Source: Escarpia spicata (Eukaryota; Annelida; Polychaeta; Sabellida; Siboglinidae). From it: DNA of 64,000 nt. Shown here piece after piece: positions 42,984-56,671 of this stretch (position 1 is the first letter of the stretch; the number at the start of each line of letters is the position of its first letter). Location of the stretch: the NCBI GenBank assembly GCA_963995525.1, contig OZ023210.1, forward strand, positions 24,863,073-24,927,072. The letters are read 5' to 3'. The notes beneath the pieces were generated by a model, which was not told where the DNA came from, searched no databases, and worked only from the letters and a program-made list of their open reading frames with translations. Made by a program: the position numbers and the translations under genes.

Positions 42984-42998
42984 ACACACACACACACC
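42871..42998. repeat. TACA, AT and CA microsatellites at the inner edge of the right TIR
   Basis: CATA units at 42871-42894, AT at 42917-42931 and CA at 42946-42998. They stop exactly where the TIR begins at 43001. Confidence 0.85.
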
Positions 42999-43000
42999 TG

Positions 43001-43289
43001 CACTCCGGGGGGCGGCTTTTCTCTTTGATCTTTCATTCTTTTCAACACCTTTCCCCTTTGATCTTTCGTTATTATACTTTCCTCTTTGGTCTTTCGTTCT
43101 TCATATACACGATAGGACTTCCATGACTGCTCACTCAACCGCCAGAGGGCGCGCTACATACGCTCACACATAGGGTCACGTGACTACTCACTTTGCTCAG
43201 GGGGGCGGCTTTCGAAACCTCCCTAATATCAACCAAAAATGACTCCGAAACACCACTGGATACCCCTCCAAAAACCCCGTCTTACTACT
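43001..43289 (-). repeat. Right terminal inverted repeat of the Polinton
   Basis: Inverse of 26205-26493 with no mismatch seen; the outer end reads CTTACTACT. Confidence 0.95.
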
Positions 43290-43295
43290 GGCGCT
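43290..43295. other. Right target-site duplication of the Polinton (GGCGCT)
   Basis: Same 6 bases as 26199-26204. Confidence 0.93.
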
Positions 43296-43756
43296 GCTAC
43301 TAGTTATGCCAGTTAAGTAAAATATTGCGCAATTAAAGTAGCCCGGCTAAATTTGCATAAGAAGGCTAAAATAGGTTTGCTGGAAGACATGTAGGGAAGT
43401 CAACCAATGCTCTCTATTTGGATAGGGAACGAACATTATTTTATCACTGGGCTAGTCCAGGGCAGCAGAAAAACTTACTTTGTAGCCTTATATTGAAGTG
43501 TTAACGGTCACGTTAACACCAGCTAGGAATTTGTATCTTACTACTGTGACTAGGTTGCAAGCACACTGAGAATACATTTATATGAAATTTAAATGAAACT
43601 GTTAAGAAACATAGCGACAACAATACACAATGCAGTTATAAACACTACTGAATTTTTTAACAAAGAAATAATAGCAGTAATGTAAAGTAACAAAGCAGTT
43701 ACAGTACACGCGCAGTTCTTGGACATATTAAGACATGCATTATTTTTTTTTATCTT

Positions 43757-43952
43757 TGAAGAAGTTTATTTTTTAGATCATCATACATGCATAGTAAAAG
43801 AAACAGTTTGTACAAATTTTGCAGTATGGATGATCCAGCACACCATTACTTAAAGAACTAAGACTATTAAACAGATGACCTTTATAAACTATCATGCATG
43901 ACATTTTTCTAGATATAAAAAAAAAACCGTCTTAGAATATTTCACATATGCT
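43757..43952. repeat. Dispersed repeat, copy B
   Basis: Matches 25938-26145 in the same orientation, with a few substitutions and a 5-bp gap near its end. Confidence 0.75.
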
Positions 43953-44131
43953 TAAAAATCACATATTCAAACCAACACCTTCGATAATAGACAAGATTAC
44001 TCCAACTTGCAAACCATAAAAAACAATACTTTTGCCTTACGGGCAAAAAAGTTGAACAAATGAAGGCAGCTATCACATAGAAACACACATTGCAGATTAA
44101 TGTAACTTAAACATTATGCCATCACATGGAA

Positions 44132-44500
44132 CTAAATCATCTTCATTATCATCCAGTGGCAATGAGCACGTTGCGCAATTCCACACGCCATCTGCTGCAC
44201 TGCGTGCCACGCTGGTGTCTCACTGTGCTTTTGTATTGCCCTTAGACAGATATTGCTGTCAAGGCATGCAGCAGTCCGTGATGTTCTCGAGACGTCCGAA
44301 GCTTTTGACAAGCGACCAGTGTGTAGTGCTGCTGCCTCGGCCATTTCAGCTACAGTGTCATACCACAATCTCTCTACAGGAAGCTTGGTGAGGAATTTAA
44401 CCGGTGTGTCCTTTTTCATCCTTTTGGGCAAGCCAGTGACAGTCAACTCTGCCCCTTGGACCGACCCCTCTTCCTCGTTGTTTCATGTTACTGAGATATG
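44132..44500 (-). pseudogene. Remnant of a transposon-like or SWIM-type zinc-finger gene
   Basis: The - strand reads GAELTVTGLPKRMKKDTP followed by VKFLTKLPVERLWYDTV. The segment RGRxKGxELTVxGLPK is familiar from SWIM-type proteins and transposon-related genes of invertebrates. No zinc-finger part is kept. Weak call. Confidence 0.25.
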
Positions 44501-45054
44501 TCAACATATGATAATTGGCAGGTTAGAATAACCAGTAACAAGACCCACCAAGGATACCTGAAAGAACAAATGAACTTACATATACCGGGCAAATAGTTAT
44601 ATACGGAGAAAAAACAAGAAATTTTAACTTTTACGTACTGCAACTCTCAAGTGATTTGTAACTCCCAAATTGCCAAAATAACAAGTACATTTATGCACAT
44701 TATAATGAATAATCCACTTACTCTGTGTTTGGTTTTTACCTTAGGCGAAGGCAGGTTGTTAACGCATTCTGAGTTAAACTACCTATTTTTATTTCAAAAG
44801 ATAACTACTACGGCAAATACAATGTGGTACAAACTTACTAGTCTTTAATGACTCTGGTAACGAAGATGCAATCTCAGGAAGTTCGACCGGGTCATCAAGC
44901 CTCATCTTTGGCTGATTATGTACTGCACCGACTGAAAACAAAATAGGAATGTCAATCAGTTGATGTCAGTGTTAACATGAAGTTTGTGACAGGAATAGAC
45001 AACAGTTATACGTAATTGAACGTGTTTATTAATTGTCAATACTTACATGCATGT

Positions 45055-45200
45055 GCACAGGCTCCCACAATATGTGGTGGATGCCAAGACCGTCACACAG
45101 TTTAAGGCCAAACTCGACAAGCACTGGAACAGCGTGGGATATTGGCACCAACAAAGGCCAATGGCCCAAATCAGCCCATTAACCTGTATAAGTGTAGTCT
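45055..45200 (+). mobile_element. LINE ORF2 C-terminal fragment
   Basis: The + strand reads LPQYVVDAKTVTQFKAKLDK then HW, the last residues of CR1/L2-type ORF2 proteins. Confidence 0.55.
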
Positions 45201-45617
45201 ACGCATAGCCACGGCCCACACTTAGTCTCAAGAAGTTAAGTTAAGCCTTAGCCTCGGCACGTACAGTGACGTGCTGCGCACTTCACTCAATTTCAAACGA
45301 GTAACGGCTAAAACGATTTGTTGGCTGACTACACAGTACCCCCAAACAGGGTTATTACACTCAAAGATAATACAATTACTTAAATAAGCAGACTTACGAT
45401 GATGTGGCTCTGGCGCCTTTGCTTTCTTCGGACTTATTCAGTTTTCCACCGAATATTGGCAGTATACTTCAAATCGGGAGTTGCCTTTCCTGCAATGTTC
45501 GGCACCGTCAATGACAATGCTTCTTGAATCGCGCAAATACAGTTGCACAAAACTGTCATCTTGAACTTGTTTGATTTTATCGGAAAATTGCGAAAAGGAA
45601 GAGAATTTATCACTGAC

Positions 45618-45832
45618 GTAAACGAACCACTGAGGACGACAAGCACCCTGGTAGTGACCACCCTCAGTGCCAGCATAGAAAGGTCGACTTGGCGATAATG
45701 TTCTGAAAAAGGCTGGCTAGTTGAATGAGACCTCATAAGATCATAACATTGTAACCACAGTATATATATATACAGACTAGTCAGTTAATAGAACGTTGCC
45801 GAGTGCTGGAAACAACTAGGAAACTAGGAAAC
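45618..45832 (+). repeat. SINE body, copy 2
   Basis: GACGTAAACGAACCACTGAG, GACGACAAGCACCCTGGTAG and ATGAGACCTCATAAGA match the SINE at 23904-24232; the tRNA-like head is missing and about 45 bp are added in the middle. Confidence 0.7.
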
Positions 45833-46061
45833 TGACGTTGACACCCACGAACTCTTTCCTAACTTCCATTTTGTGAACTGCGTCTAACCTGCGCATGCGC
45901 GGCTATACAACGACGAAGTAGGCTTACCGCACATGCGCAGTCCAACTCACGGAAGAATACTTCTCCAAATCTGGGTTACGGCAACCGGACGAATAAACAC
46001 TTCGTACAATTAAACCGGAACTTAGGTAGACTCACGGGAGCATCAATTGTTTGATACACAG
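45833..46061 (-). repeat. Solo LTR related to the Gypsy element
   Basis: TTAAACCGGAACTTAGG, CTCACGG and CATCAATTGTT with final ACACA match the 3' LTR at 17400-17505; the GCATGCGC-type words match the right LTR. No internal sequence flanks it. The left border is approximate. Confidence 0.5.
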
Positions 46062-46779
46062 CAATGAACTTCGTAAAATGAGAAACGTGGATGCAACTAA
46101 CTGACAGACAGACACACACTTTGATGACGCAATGGAGGAACAAGTCTGCAGCCAGATGTGGGGCATAATGTGGATCAGCTGTAGTATCATTCTTTACACT
46201 AGTCAAGGGTAAATATCCCATGATACCTCCAATGCATCCATCTTGATGCTCATCGAAACCACACGAGGAAAGTAAGCACGAGTGACGATGCCGATGGTCT
46301 GTCTGTAAGAGTCTAGAGAAAGAGCCACATTGGTGAGTGATAAATTATGTGTATCATAATTACAGTTGCTTTAATGCCTGTGGCATAATTGTGGACGTAT
46401 GTGGCCACTAATTGGTTAGAAGTTGTGTAATATAGGCCTATGTATCAGAACGTGACGTAATGGCAAATGGGAAGCCTTGAGGCTTGAACTTGTCTTTATC
46501 AAGAGATGTTGCCTTTGTTGTTATGTAGTCTGTTTCCAGTATTGTTTAGTTGATTCGCTAATAATATTATAATGATTGCTAGTTTTATGTGATCACATAT
46601 CTTGCAGTACAGCTGCATGCCATGATGTACAAATGGTATTAGGACACTAGGGTAGGCCTAACGGATAGTTTCGAATCGTGGTGTTGCCATCGTGTGGTTC
46701 AGTTACTCGGGTCGTATATGGAGTGGACATATATTGCCTTTGGTTTTGTAGTTAGGTACTACTAAACATGGAACGGAGT

Positions 46780-47910
46780 TATGCGTGTTTGCATTTAAGG
46801 AATTATTAAGGTTCTACACTGAACATGGTTCAGCTATGCACGTCGCGTTTTTAGATGCATCAAAGGCGTTTGATCGTGTCAACCGATATAAACTTTTAAC
46901 GAAACTAGAACAACGAAATGTACCGAAATATATCTTAAGAGTACTCAGCAATGAATTCAATAATCAATGTGTATGCATACGATGGGGAAATACCCACTCG
47001 GACTTCTTCTCGGTAGGCAATGGTGTTAAGCAAGGTGGGAAGTTATCAACCTTTACTTTTTAACATTTGTATGGATAATCTGAGTATACAACTGCACAAA
47101 AACAAATCGGTTTTAGTCTTGGTAACATGGTTGTTAATCATTTTATATACGCCGATGATCTAATTCCGTTTGCACCTTCTGCTAAAGGACTACAAACAGT
47201 ACTAGACACATGTTACTCATATGGTTGTGAGTATGACGTGCAATACAATCAGGTAAATCCCTGGTTATGTACTTTGAATCGAGAAGGTCAAATCTTTCTA
47301 AAGAAATGACATTAGGAGGAAAGAATTTAAACTTTGCCACCTCTTGTAAATATCTTGGACATGTCATTTCTAATAACTTGTCAGATGAGTCTGGCATACA
47401 AGCCAAAGTGAGACGTTTGTATGCCAAGAGTAATATGTTACGTCAAAAATTCCACTTTTGTTCAACTGCTGTAAAAATAAACTATTTACAGCGTATTTTG
47501 GTAATATCTATATGTGTGCGTTATGGGTGAACTTTAGAAAAGTAATTTTTCAGCAATTCGTTGTTGCATATAACAACTCTTTCAGGGTATTGAACAATTT
47601 CCCCATGAGATGTAGCGCTAGCCACATGTTTGCTACAACTAATGTCAGCTCGGGTAAATGTGTAATCAGAAAGGCTATTTTTAGCCTAATGAATAGGATT
47701 GACATGTCTTTGAATCCCATTATTTATATCATTAAAACTAGCGACATGTATTGTACTTCGAAACTGCGGCACCAGTGGGTCCGGGATTTATATAATGTTT
47801 AATTTGTTTTTCTTATCGATGTATTTTTATATTTATTTACATACTTTGATTGATGTATTTTTATATATGGACATGATGATTGTCTGAAATAAATACATTA
47901 TTATTATTAT
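46780..47910 (+). mobile_element. Non-LTR retrotransposon 3' half, degenerate
   Basis: Reverse transcriptase pieces: MHVAFLDASKAFDRVNR (first catalytic Asp), NGVKQGGKLS, then HFIYADDLIPFAPS with the YADD box, and a C-terminal domain (KYLGHVISNNLSDESG). Frameshifts separate them. The 3' end runs into ATT repeats at 47888-47910, a LINE-type tail. Confidence 0.8.
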
Positions 47911-48980
47911 TACATAGATCATAAAGCCAAATTTTAGGTACTGTCTAACTGATGAGGTACGGTTGTCACGATGCATGAATCATAGACAGTTAACGAAGGC
48001 ATTTGCGTATAAATAATTATATGAGATCCCAACTATCATGGTTACTTTTGGTACGGATGTGGGCAAAATTTTTGTGTATAGCTTAACTATGTAGTGGATC
48101 TACTACTGGTGTCAACATGTGAATGCCAGAGAACGAGACACTTAACATTTGTTTTTTATGGTTCAATACAGGTATAATAATTTAGGGAGATATATTGGTT
48201 CTTGTTAAATGTGCAGCGTACATATGAGTAATCTTGAACACTGAAGATGCTAGAAAAAGAGTACCTTGTTGTAATTTAGGCCTACTGTTGTGTTAATATA
48301 TGGCTTAGCTATACTGCATGTGTGTATATATTGACAGTCCTGGTCAATAAGTGATAATAGGGATTCACCGGCTCATATATAGTGTACGTGGGTGTAACAC
48401 GGATGTCACATCAATGTGTAAGCTGGTCGCCATTGTGGATTCTTTGTCAATTGAAATGTGTTAGGCATTACCAGTGTTGTTTTAACATGATGACAGGAAT
48501 GTGTTTGTATTGTGTGTAATGCTGTTTTAGGTTTCTGGTTGGGTCATGCGTAATATTGTTTACTGTAAAATATGTCATTGTTACAAGGTATTCTTCTTTG
48601 TGACTGTGTAATAAAGGATTGAATGAGAACAACGTGGATCCAACTAGCAACAGAGGGGAACCCATCTTGACATGTGCGTCAAAGCGCCTCTTGATATCCG
48701 TTTTGTGTAATTTTAAAGTTTGTCTTTATTTACGATTTGTGTGTGTTTCTGTTCAACTGATTCATAAACTGTTCGTCAGGCAATATGTAAGACCGGCGTG
48801 TGCATATGTTGACGACGAATAACAACGCCATTTTGCATATCCTTGTACAAAATGTACTTTATTGGATGCTAGAAGTCAAATCACGTGCGTTCTTGCTATG
48901 TGTTGATTTTTACACACGATACTTTTCACACATATTTCTATGCTATTTACAAGTGAAAACTAATTTTATAACTGTTGGTG
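47911..48980. other. Non-coding stretch
   Basis: No gene or repeat family recognised. Confidence 0.4.
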
Positions 48981-48984
48981 CCAG

Positions 48985-50065
48985 TACATCACTTGGTGTG
49001 ACGATGTGAGTGTCAGTTCAACGCTTGGTGTAGCCACGATGTGAGTGTCAGTTCAACACTTGGAGTAGCCACGATGTGAGTGTCAGTTCAAAACTTGTTG
49101 TAGCCACGATGTGGGTGTAAGTTCAACACCTGGTGCATGTAGCCACGATGTGAGTGGGAGTGTCAGTTCAGCACTAGGTGTAGCCACGGTGTGAGTGTCA
49201 GTTCAGCACTTGGTGTAGTCACGGTGTGAGTGTTAGCTCAACACTTGGTGTAACCATGATGTGAGTGTCAGTTCAATATTTGGTGTAGCCACGATGTGAA
49301 TGTCAGTTCAACATTTGGTGTAGCCGCGATGCGAGTATCAGTTCAACACTTGGTGTAGCCACGATGTGTCACTTCAACACTTGGTTCAGCCGCGATGTTA
49401 GTGTCAGTTCAACACTTGATATAACCGCGATGGGAGTATCATTTCATCAATTGGTGTAACCACGATGTGAATGTCAGTTCAGCACTTGGTGTAGCCGCGA
49501 TGCGAGAGTCACTTCAACACTTGGTGTTGCCGCGATGCGAGTGTCAGTTCATCACTGAGTGTAACCACGATGTGAATGTCAGTTCAGCACTTGGTGTAGC
49601 CGCGATGCGAGAGTCACTTCAACACTTGGTGTTGCCGCGATGCGAGTGTCAGTTCATCACTGAGTGTAGTCACGATGTGAGTGTCAGTTCAACACTTGGT
49701 GTAGCCACGATGTGAATGTCAGCTCGTCACTTGGTGTAGCCACGATGTGAGTGTCAGTTCAACACTCGGTGTAGCCACGATGTGAGTGTCAGTTCAACAC
49801 TTGGTGTAGCCACGATGTGAGTGTCAGTTCAACACTTGGTGTAGCCACGATGTGAATGTCAGCTCATCACTTGGTGTAGCCACGATGTGAGTGTCAGTTC
49901 AACACTTGATGTAGCCACGATGTGAGTGTCAGTTCAACACTCGGTGTAGCCACGATGTGAGTGTCAGTTCAACACTTGGTGTAGCCACGATGTGGGTGTC
50001 AGTTCAACACTTCGTGTAGCCACGATGTGAATGTCAGTTCATCACTTGGTGTAGCCGCGATGTGA
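48985..50065. repeat. Minisatellite, unit about 35-36 bp, about 30 copies
   Basis: Unit TTGGTGTAGCCACGATGTGA followed by GTGTCAGTTCAACAC, with substitutions and a few length variants. There is a higher-order repeat of about 104 bp near 49467-49680. Confidence 0.93.
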
Positions 50066-50301
50066 GCTGTGCTTTGAAGTAGACACCAAAAGCAGATCAC
50101 GTATAGGCACATACATATTAGTGTACACCGTGCCTCCATAATGTATAATGGAAATCTATCTAGGAAACACAAGTCAGTATGTAGTGTCCAACAACACAAT
50201 GTCAGACATCCATTAAAACACCGATGTCTGTTTCTTAGAGCAGAAGTCGCATATCGTTTATCACACCGAGTGGCACTAATATGCAGCCAGAAGCAGGTAG
50301 G

Positions 50302-53300
50302 TCAGACGTGTTTGTATGACTTTGTCAGTGGTGTTGTGTAGCCGGGTACGTTGTGACATTTGTAGTAGGCAAGCAGATGTTCCCCGCTGATGAAGTCTTC
50401 GTTCTCTCTTATGTACACACGACTGTCCTGAAATGCCGATATATTACAAGGGTAAATAATAGAACAACACTAATGGCTATATTCACACGATAAGTATCAC
50501 AATTTCTACAAGTATTCTCTGTTGATGTTTCTTTATGTATGCATGTATATAAGATAAAGCGTCACGAAAGAAAACGTTAACACATAGCTCGAATATAGTT
50601 AGATGACAGCTAAGATATATCACGTCATCGGTAACCAGTGTTAACACGGTCAGAAGCCAAAAAGACAATGAATACATATTACCTCTGTTTTCTTAATCTT
50701 AAACTTGCATAACCCCTTTACAAGAACGTGTACCACCAGCACCTGTGAAAGAAAACAACATAACAATTACAATCACATACACAAAACGGTTGCTATTGAA
50801 CCTTAGGAAAACACTGGAAAAGTGGCAACATGTTTGAAAGAAATGTACAAACGACAAGTAGAACTATTTATCGATTGTACATTTTGAAAGATCTATTTAG
50901 ATCTATCAAGGTAAAAATTTGAAAAAAAAAGTAGGACTTTATAAGAAACAGTAAAGTTGAATTGAAAACTAAAATGTATTAATTATTGTTTAATGGAATT
51001 CATCATACAAACCACGTAGACATTCCCAGAAACTTTCAAAGACTTAAGGACATGTTAGAACATGTTGAAAATAATTATGTTTGCATTCACAGGGTGCACA
51101 ATTAGCCAACGTTTTCCAGGTGTTCAGCGAACCACAATTTAACTTTTTTCCCGTCTGTCTTCAGAAATTTTGTTGCCTCAAAGGGCCTGTGAGTAACATG
51201 GTGTGTGTCAATGCGTCGGTGTGCACGGTGTGTGTCAGTGTGTGGGTGGGTAGCACTGTGTGTGTGTCAGTGTGTGGGTGGGTAGCACGGTGTGTGTCAG
51301 TGTGTGGGTGGGTAGCAAGGTGTCTGTCAGTGTGTCTGTCTGTGTGCATGGTGTGTGTGTCTGTGTGTGTCTGTGGGTAGCACGGTTTGTGTCAGTGTAT
51401 CTGTGTGCACGGTGTGTGTCAGTGTGTCTGTTGGTAGCACGGTGTGTGTCAGTGTGTCTGTGTGCATGGTGTGTCAGTGTGTCTGTTGGTAGCACAGTGT
51501 GTGTTTGTGTGCACGGTGTGTGTCAGTATGTGTGTGTGGGTAGCACGATGTGTGTGTGTTTTGCTGTACACATCAGCTTTCTAACTCGTGGGATTCTTAA
51601 TGACAGGGGTGACCACTTGAAGGTTGCCGCCACCTCCCCCACGGTGTATGTGTCAGTATGTCTGTGTGCATAGTATGTGTCTGTGGATAGGCATGGTGTG
51701 TGTCTGTGTGCACGGTGTGGGTCTGTGGGTAGCATGGTGTGTGTCTGTGGGTAGCACACTGTGTGTATATGTGATGTGGTACGGTGTGTGTGGTGGCTAC
51801 TCACGGCCTGGTGATCGTTTCTATGACGTATCAGATACACTCCGTCCTCGCGCTGGTCCCGGATACAGCTGCCAAATACAGGACAATCAACATATGCACT
51901 TCAACCAAATAACAGGAGGAACATCACTGACAGTCTAACATCAGTGGCAGTAACAACACGTTTTGTTCATATAATTATTGTACATTCATTATAATAATCC
52001 ACTTACTTAACATAGTCAACAGTGACACTGTCTGACACTGACAGTGTCATACAATGTCATTGTATGACACTGACAGAGTAGATCAACAGTGACACTGTCT
52101 GACAGATTTTATCAACAGGGACACTGTCTGACACTGACACAGCATGTCAACAGTGACAATGACATTGACAGAGCATGTCAACAGTGACATTGACAGAGTT
52201 GATCAACAGTGGTACTGTCTGACACTGACAGAGCATATCTAAAGTGACACTGTCTGACACCGACAGAACATGTCAACAGAGACAGTGTCTGACACTGACA
52301 GAACATGTCAAAAGTGACACTGTCTGACACTAACAGAGCATGTCAACAGAGACAGTGTCTGACACTGACAGAACATATCAACAAACAGTGACATTGTCTG
52401 ATACTGACAGAGTAGGTTAACAGTGACATTGTCTGACACAGACAGTGTAGGTCAACAGTGACACTGCCTGATACAGATAGAGTAGGTGCACTGACAGAGC
52501 ATGTCAATGGTGACACTATCTGACATTAACAGAGCATGTCAACAGTTACACGTTCTTGTCTTGCATTAACAGTGTAGCCCAGCAGCAACAATGTCCTTAT
52601 GTTGGACACAGTGTAGATCTAAAGTGACATTGTCTTGTATGACATTTACAGACTAAGTCAACAGTGACACTGTCCTCTTATCTGTCTATCTGACACTGAC
52701 GACGTATGTGAATGGTGACAGTGTTCTCCTGTATTACACTGTTGTTGTGTCTGACATAGATAACTACAGATGTTTCACGAGTATTTTACCTGTCAGCCGC
52801 TTCTTTTGAACGCGTCCACAAGGCATCATGCCACAGTGCCTGGGAAATAACACAAACACAACATGTTACACGAACAGACAAATTGTACACACAGATATAT
52901 ATATATATATATATATATTATATTTGTATAAAGCATTTGTGTGAATTGAATAAGATAACACACGCGCGCACACACACACCCACGCGCGCGCGCGCGCACA
53001 CACACACACACACACATGCATATATACAGCTACGTGCACACAGCACATAAGTGTTGAAAGTAACATTATTCTGATTCTATTCTTCAGAAACCAGGAGGTA
53101 AAAATTATATCTCTGACCTCACTTCAATAGTATTGTTAGCTGGACGTAAATTTATTTTCACTTTCACACCACGACTTCTTGTCTGGAAAGGTTTAAACAG
53201 TAAACATAAGTGGGGCGCGGTGGAGTAATAGTCAGAACATTGACTTCTCAAACGATATATTCTGGGTTCTAGTTCTCTTGCTGTCGTTTCGAACCTCAGA

Positions 53301-53872
53301 CAAGTTCGTCCACTCCACGTTGCTCAAATTCTCTCAGCTCTATATACATACATGTGGTCGATATGAGTGAACTAATAACTTTTGTTTCGTAATTGTAGCA
53401 CGACTGAATGCTTCCAGAGACGTATAAAAGTAAACACAGTTATAAGAACAAATATATTACCCGAGGCACGTTCACGTAGTCTTCTGATATGATTTCATCC
53501 TGAGGCGGCGTCATTGTCGCCTACAAAATAAGAAAAAGTGTGCAATTGTTCATTCATTCGTTCGTTCTTACATTCGTTCATTCATTCATTCTTTCATTCA
53601 CTCATTCATGTTTCTACGTGTGTCTATATATTAATTAGAAACAATCGTACGGTAATTACACCAATATGGGGGTGCAACACCACTGCAGGAACATTAGATG
53701 TGTCTGCCCAGTCCAGTTTTAAAAGTACGTTTTAAAAATATTCAGTATATTTCTTCCAGTCTAGTTTTAAAAGTACTGAGTATCTTTCTTCGTAACTTTC
53801 TTCTTAACTTTCAGCTTGCTATATAAGCAATGCACAAACAAAGGTAGGGTTATGTGTGTGTGTGTGGTGTAT

Positions 53873-53953
<81 letters not shown>

Positions 53954-55879
53954 GGTGTGTGTGTGTGCGTGTGTGCGTGAGTGTGTGTGTTTATGTATGT
54001 AGGTCCTAATCTAAATGACCATCTGACTTTGTATGAGACTCGTTACTTACACTGTACTTGTCTATGTCAGGCTTTCTGAAAACATAGCAAACATAACAGT
54101 CAGATAGACCAAGGTAACTGTGATATAAATAAATCTTACTTGGTGAATTATAACTAAATGCACACCTTTTGATTGAAATAAGTTCATGGATGAGGTTTAT
54201 AAATGTTGCAGCAGTTAGTTGTCAAAATTATTGTCAAATGAATTGTGGAGGTAATAAATGGGTGTCACAAGATCGATATAAAGGTACTAAGTGGGTGTCA
54301 CATGACATTTACATGAAGGTGCTAAGTGAGTGTCACATGACTGATGAAGGTATTAAGTATATGTCACATATAAATACGACTTCGTGACCCCTATGTCTCT
54401 CAGTTGAATACGCTTATAAGTGATAAAGCCGGGCTGCTTCTGAACTTTCAAGTTTACCACAAGGTATTCGCGGTAAACACAAGGTGATTGGAACGCAGCA
54501 TTTGTTCTAAAATACAGTCGGCAGGTGGAGCTACCAACGAACATATATTCGTTAAATATCACCTTGAAAAACCTCGGACAATTATTACCATTGTTGTATG
54601 TCAAATTCTATAACATTGCAGGTAAATCCATTCAAATGTAATAGAAGCAATGCGTTCTAAAGGTGAGGAGTTGTCTCGGAAATTTGGAAAAGTCCAGACA
54701 AACGTAAATCATTTCGCACTGGCTTACAGCACCACCCATCCTATTTTAAAACTGTTGTAATTTATTTAACTTATTTAAAATATTTAACTAATTTAACTTA
54801 TTTTTTATTTAACCGATATAACTTTTGTTAGTATTTTTTATATATATGTTGCATGTACCTTTGTTTTATTTGTTTTAATATGCTGCCCTACACTCCAAAT
54901 AAATGTCCCTCCCAAGGGACAATAAAGTATTGTTTCCAAAACCACAGCCAATAGCTAAGGGATTCAACTGACGTGACATGGTTGTAAAGACACTATCCGC
55001 CATGTCGCCCAGTGTGAGAGTAGTTCCATGACGAAAAGTGGTCCTGTGCGTACCGCACAGTGAACTCTGACATGTCTTTCTGACATTTGACGACCAGACC
55101 CTTGACTCTCAAATTGGCCAGCTAGTTGCCGTACCAAACAGCATTTTTCGTTTTAGTGTTGTTTTTATTAGGTTTTCCTACCAAATTAATAGCCTAATTT
55201 CGCAAGTTATTATATTTTATATTCATATGTATTCTACCTGGTAGACATCAGCTTTCGGCACGGAACTACACTCAGCCCGTTTCACCGGTTCTGATATCCA
55301 CAATAGGTTCAGCGTGTTAACACCACCACTAACACCTACACTACTACCACCACCGCCATCTCCACCACTATCACTCTGGTGCACAAAACTCACCTCCAAT
55401 CATCGGAAATCTGCAAGTGAAAATGACATAGACATATCAAACAACGATATAGATCTGAATAAATTTACTTAGAATTGAAAACTGGAATGAGGAGCAGGTA
55501 CGCCATCGATGGTCTATGCAATACGAATTCTTCACTACATTGTGTATACGTATACAATATTTGGAATTATGTAATATTCCTCATTGCAGAGAAGTTTCTT
55601 GGAATATTTTGGAAATAACTTTCCTTTTCTTCAAATTATATATTTACAAATTCTATCTACAAATCCGTTCTATTTCAAACATGTATGCCATAAAAACAAC
55701 GTGCATTATGAGACAGTGAATTCTACACATTTTATCAAAACAAATGCATACACAAATGCATACACACTCGCGCGCGCACACGCTCCCACTCACAACCTCA
55801 CTCTTGCGGTCGCGCATGCACGTACACACACACACTCACACACACACGCACACACGCACACACGCACTCACACACGCAC

Positions 55880-55923
<44 letters not shown>

Positions 55924-56631
55924 ACAACACGCGTACAGTGCTCCCTACATAGTTGCTACAGACATAGAGAAGAAGTGTAGACGTGTTAACTTACCGGCGT
56001 AGGCAACAGAGGCCGCACGTGTTTGGGAGCTGCGTGTGAGAGCCCTGAAAAAGGACACAATGGCATCAACACTCTTTTTAGAGCGACGCTGGCTGCGCGT
56101 CAGTGTGTTCATATAAGGTTCGTATTATAGGGCACACACTGTCCAGTTTGATTCAGTTTGTAGATGGAAAGTTGATGTCGAAAATGTTCTGACTCGTCGA
56201 CACGGTTTTCACTTATTTTAACCATCGCAGAATCAAGTGGCGGAATCAACCAAGACGGCAGAGCACACTGTGTTGGTGCTCTTTGTATAATGCACATTAC
56301 ATAAATACTAAAAAATTATGTGTTTTATGACAATCAAATGTCATATTACGTAAGTCATTTTGAATGTAAATATGGCGGCCTACACTGGTATGATTTGATT
56401 TCATATGGTTCATATATTTTATTCTACATATCTACAAAATTTCATACTTTTATCATCTAATGCAGAATTGTTATGGTATTTTGTACTGTGCCGCCTCACT
56501 GTTGCTAGGTGCATCAAACGTATACAGCCCGCCAAATTGCGTTAAATACACCCGACATAGTGCTAGCAATCTGAATATTTCGACAATGAAGAACAGATTG
56601 GTCCGTAATTTCCTCTGATATTCGTACACAA

Positions 56632-56671
<40 letters not shown>

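Larger units (their letters stand above)
26205..43289. mobile_element. Complete Maverick/Polinton (virus-like self-synthesising DNA transposon), 17,085 bp
   Basis: Defined by 289-bp terminal inverted repeats, 5'-AG...CT-3' ends and a 6-bp target duplication. It encodes the full Polinton core: protein-primed family B DNA polymerase, RVE integrase with chromodomain, FtsK/HerA packaging ATPase, adenain-like protease, double jelly-roll major capsid protein and a minor capsid protein. This set is shared with adintoviruses and, more distantly, adenoviruses and virophages. Almost all genes are on the - strand; only a spliced gene at the right end is on +. The accessory module at 38.4-42.8 kb is unusual. 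Lesions are seen in INT, ATPase and PolB. GC content is visibly higher than in the flanks, typical for such elements and for foreign origin. Confidence 0.97.

Noticed and set aside
25938..43952. Composite transposon bounded by the 200-bp direct repeats
   Set aside because: The Polinton has its own TIRs and a 6-bp duplication inside these repeats, so they are not its ends.
48985..50065. CRISPR-like regular repeats
   Set aside because: Units are head-to-tail without unique spacers, and the DNA is eukaryotic: a minisatellite.
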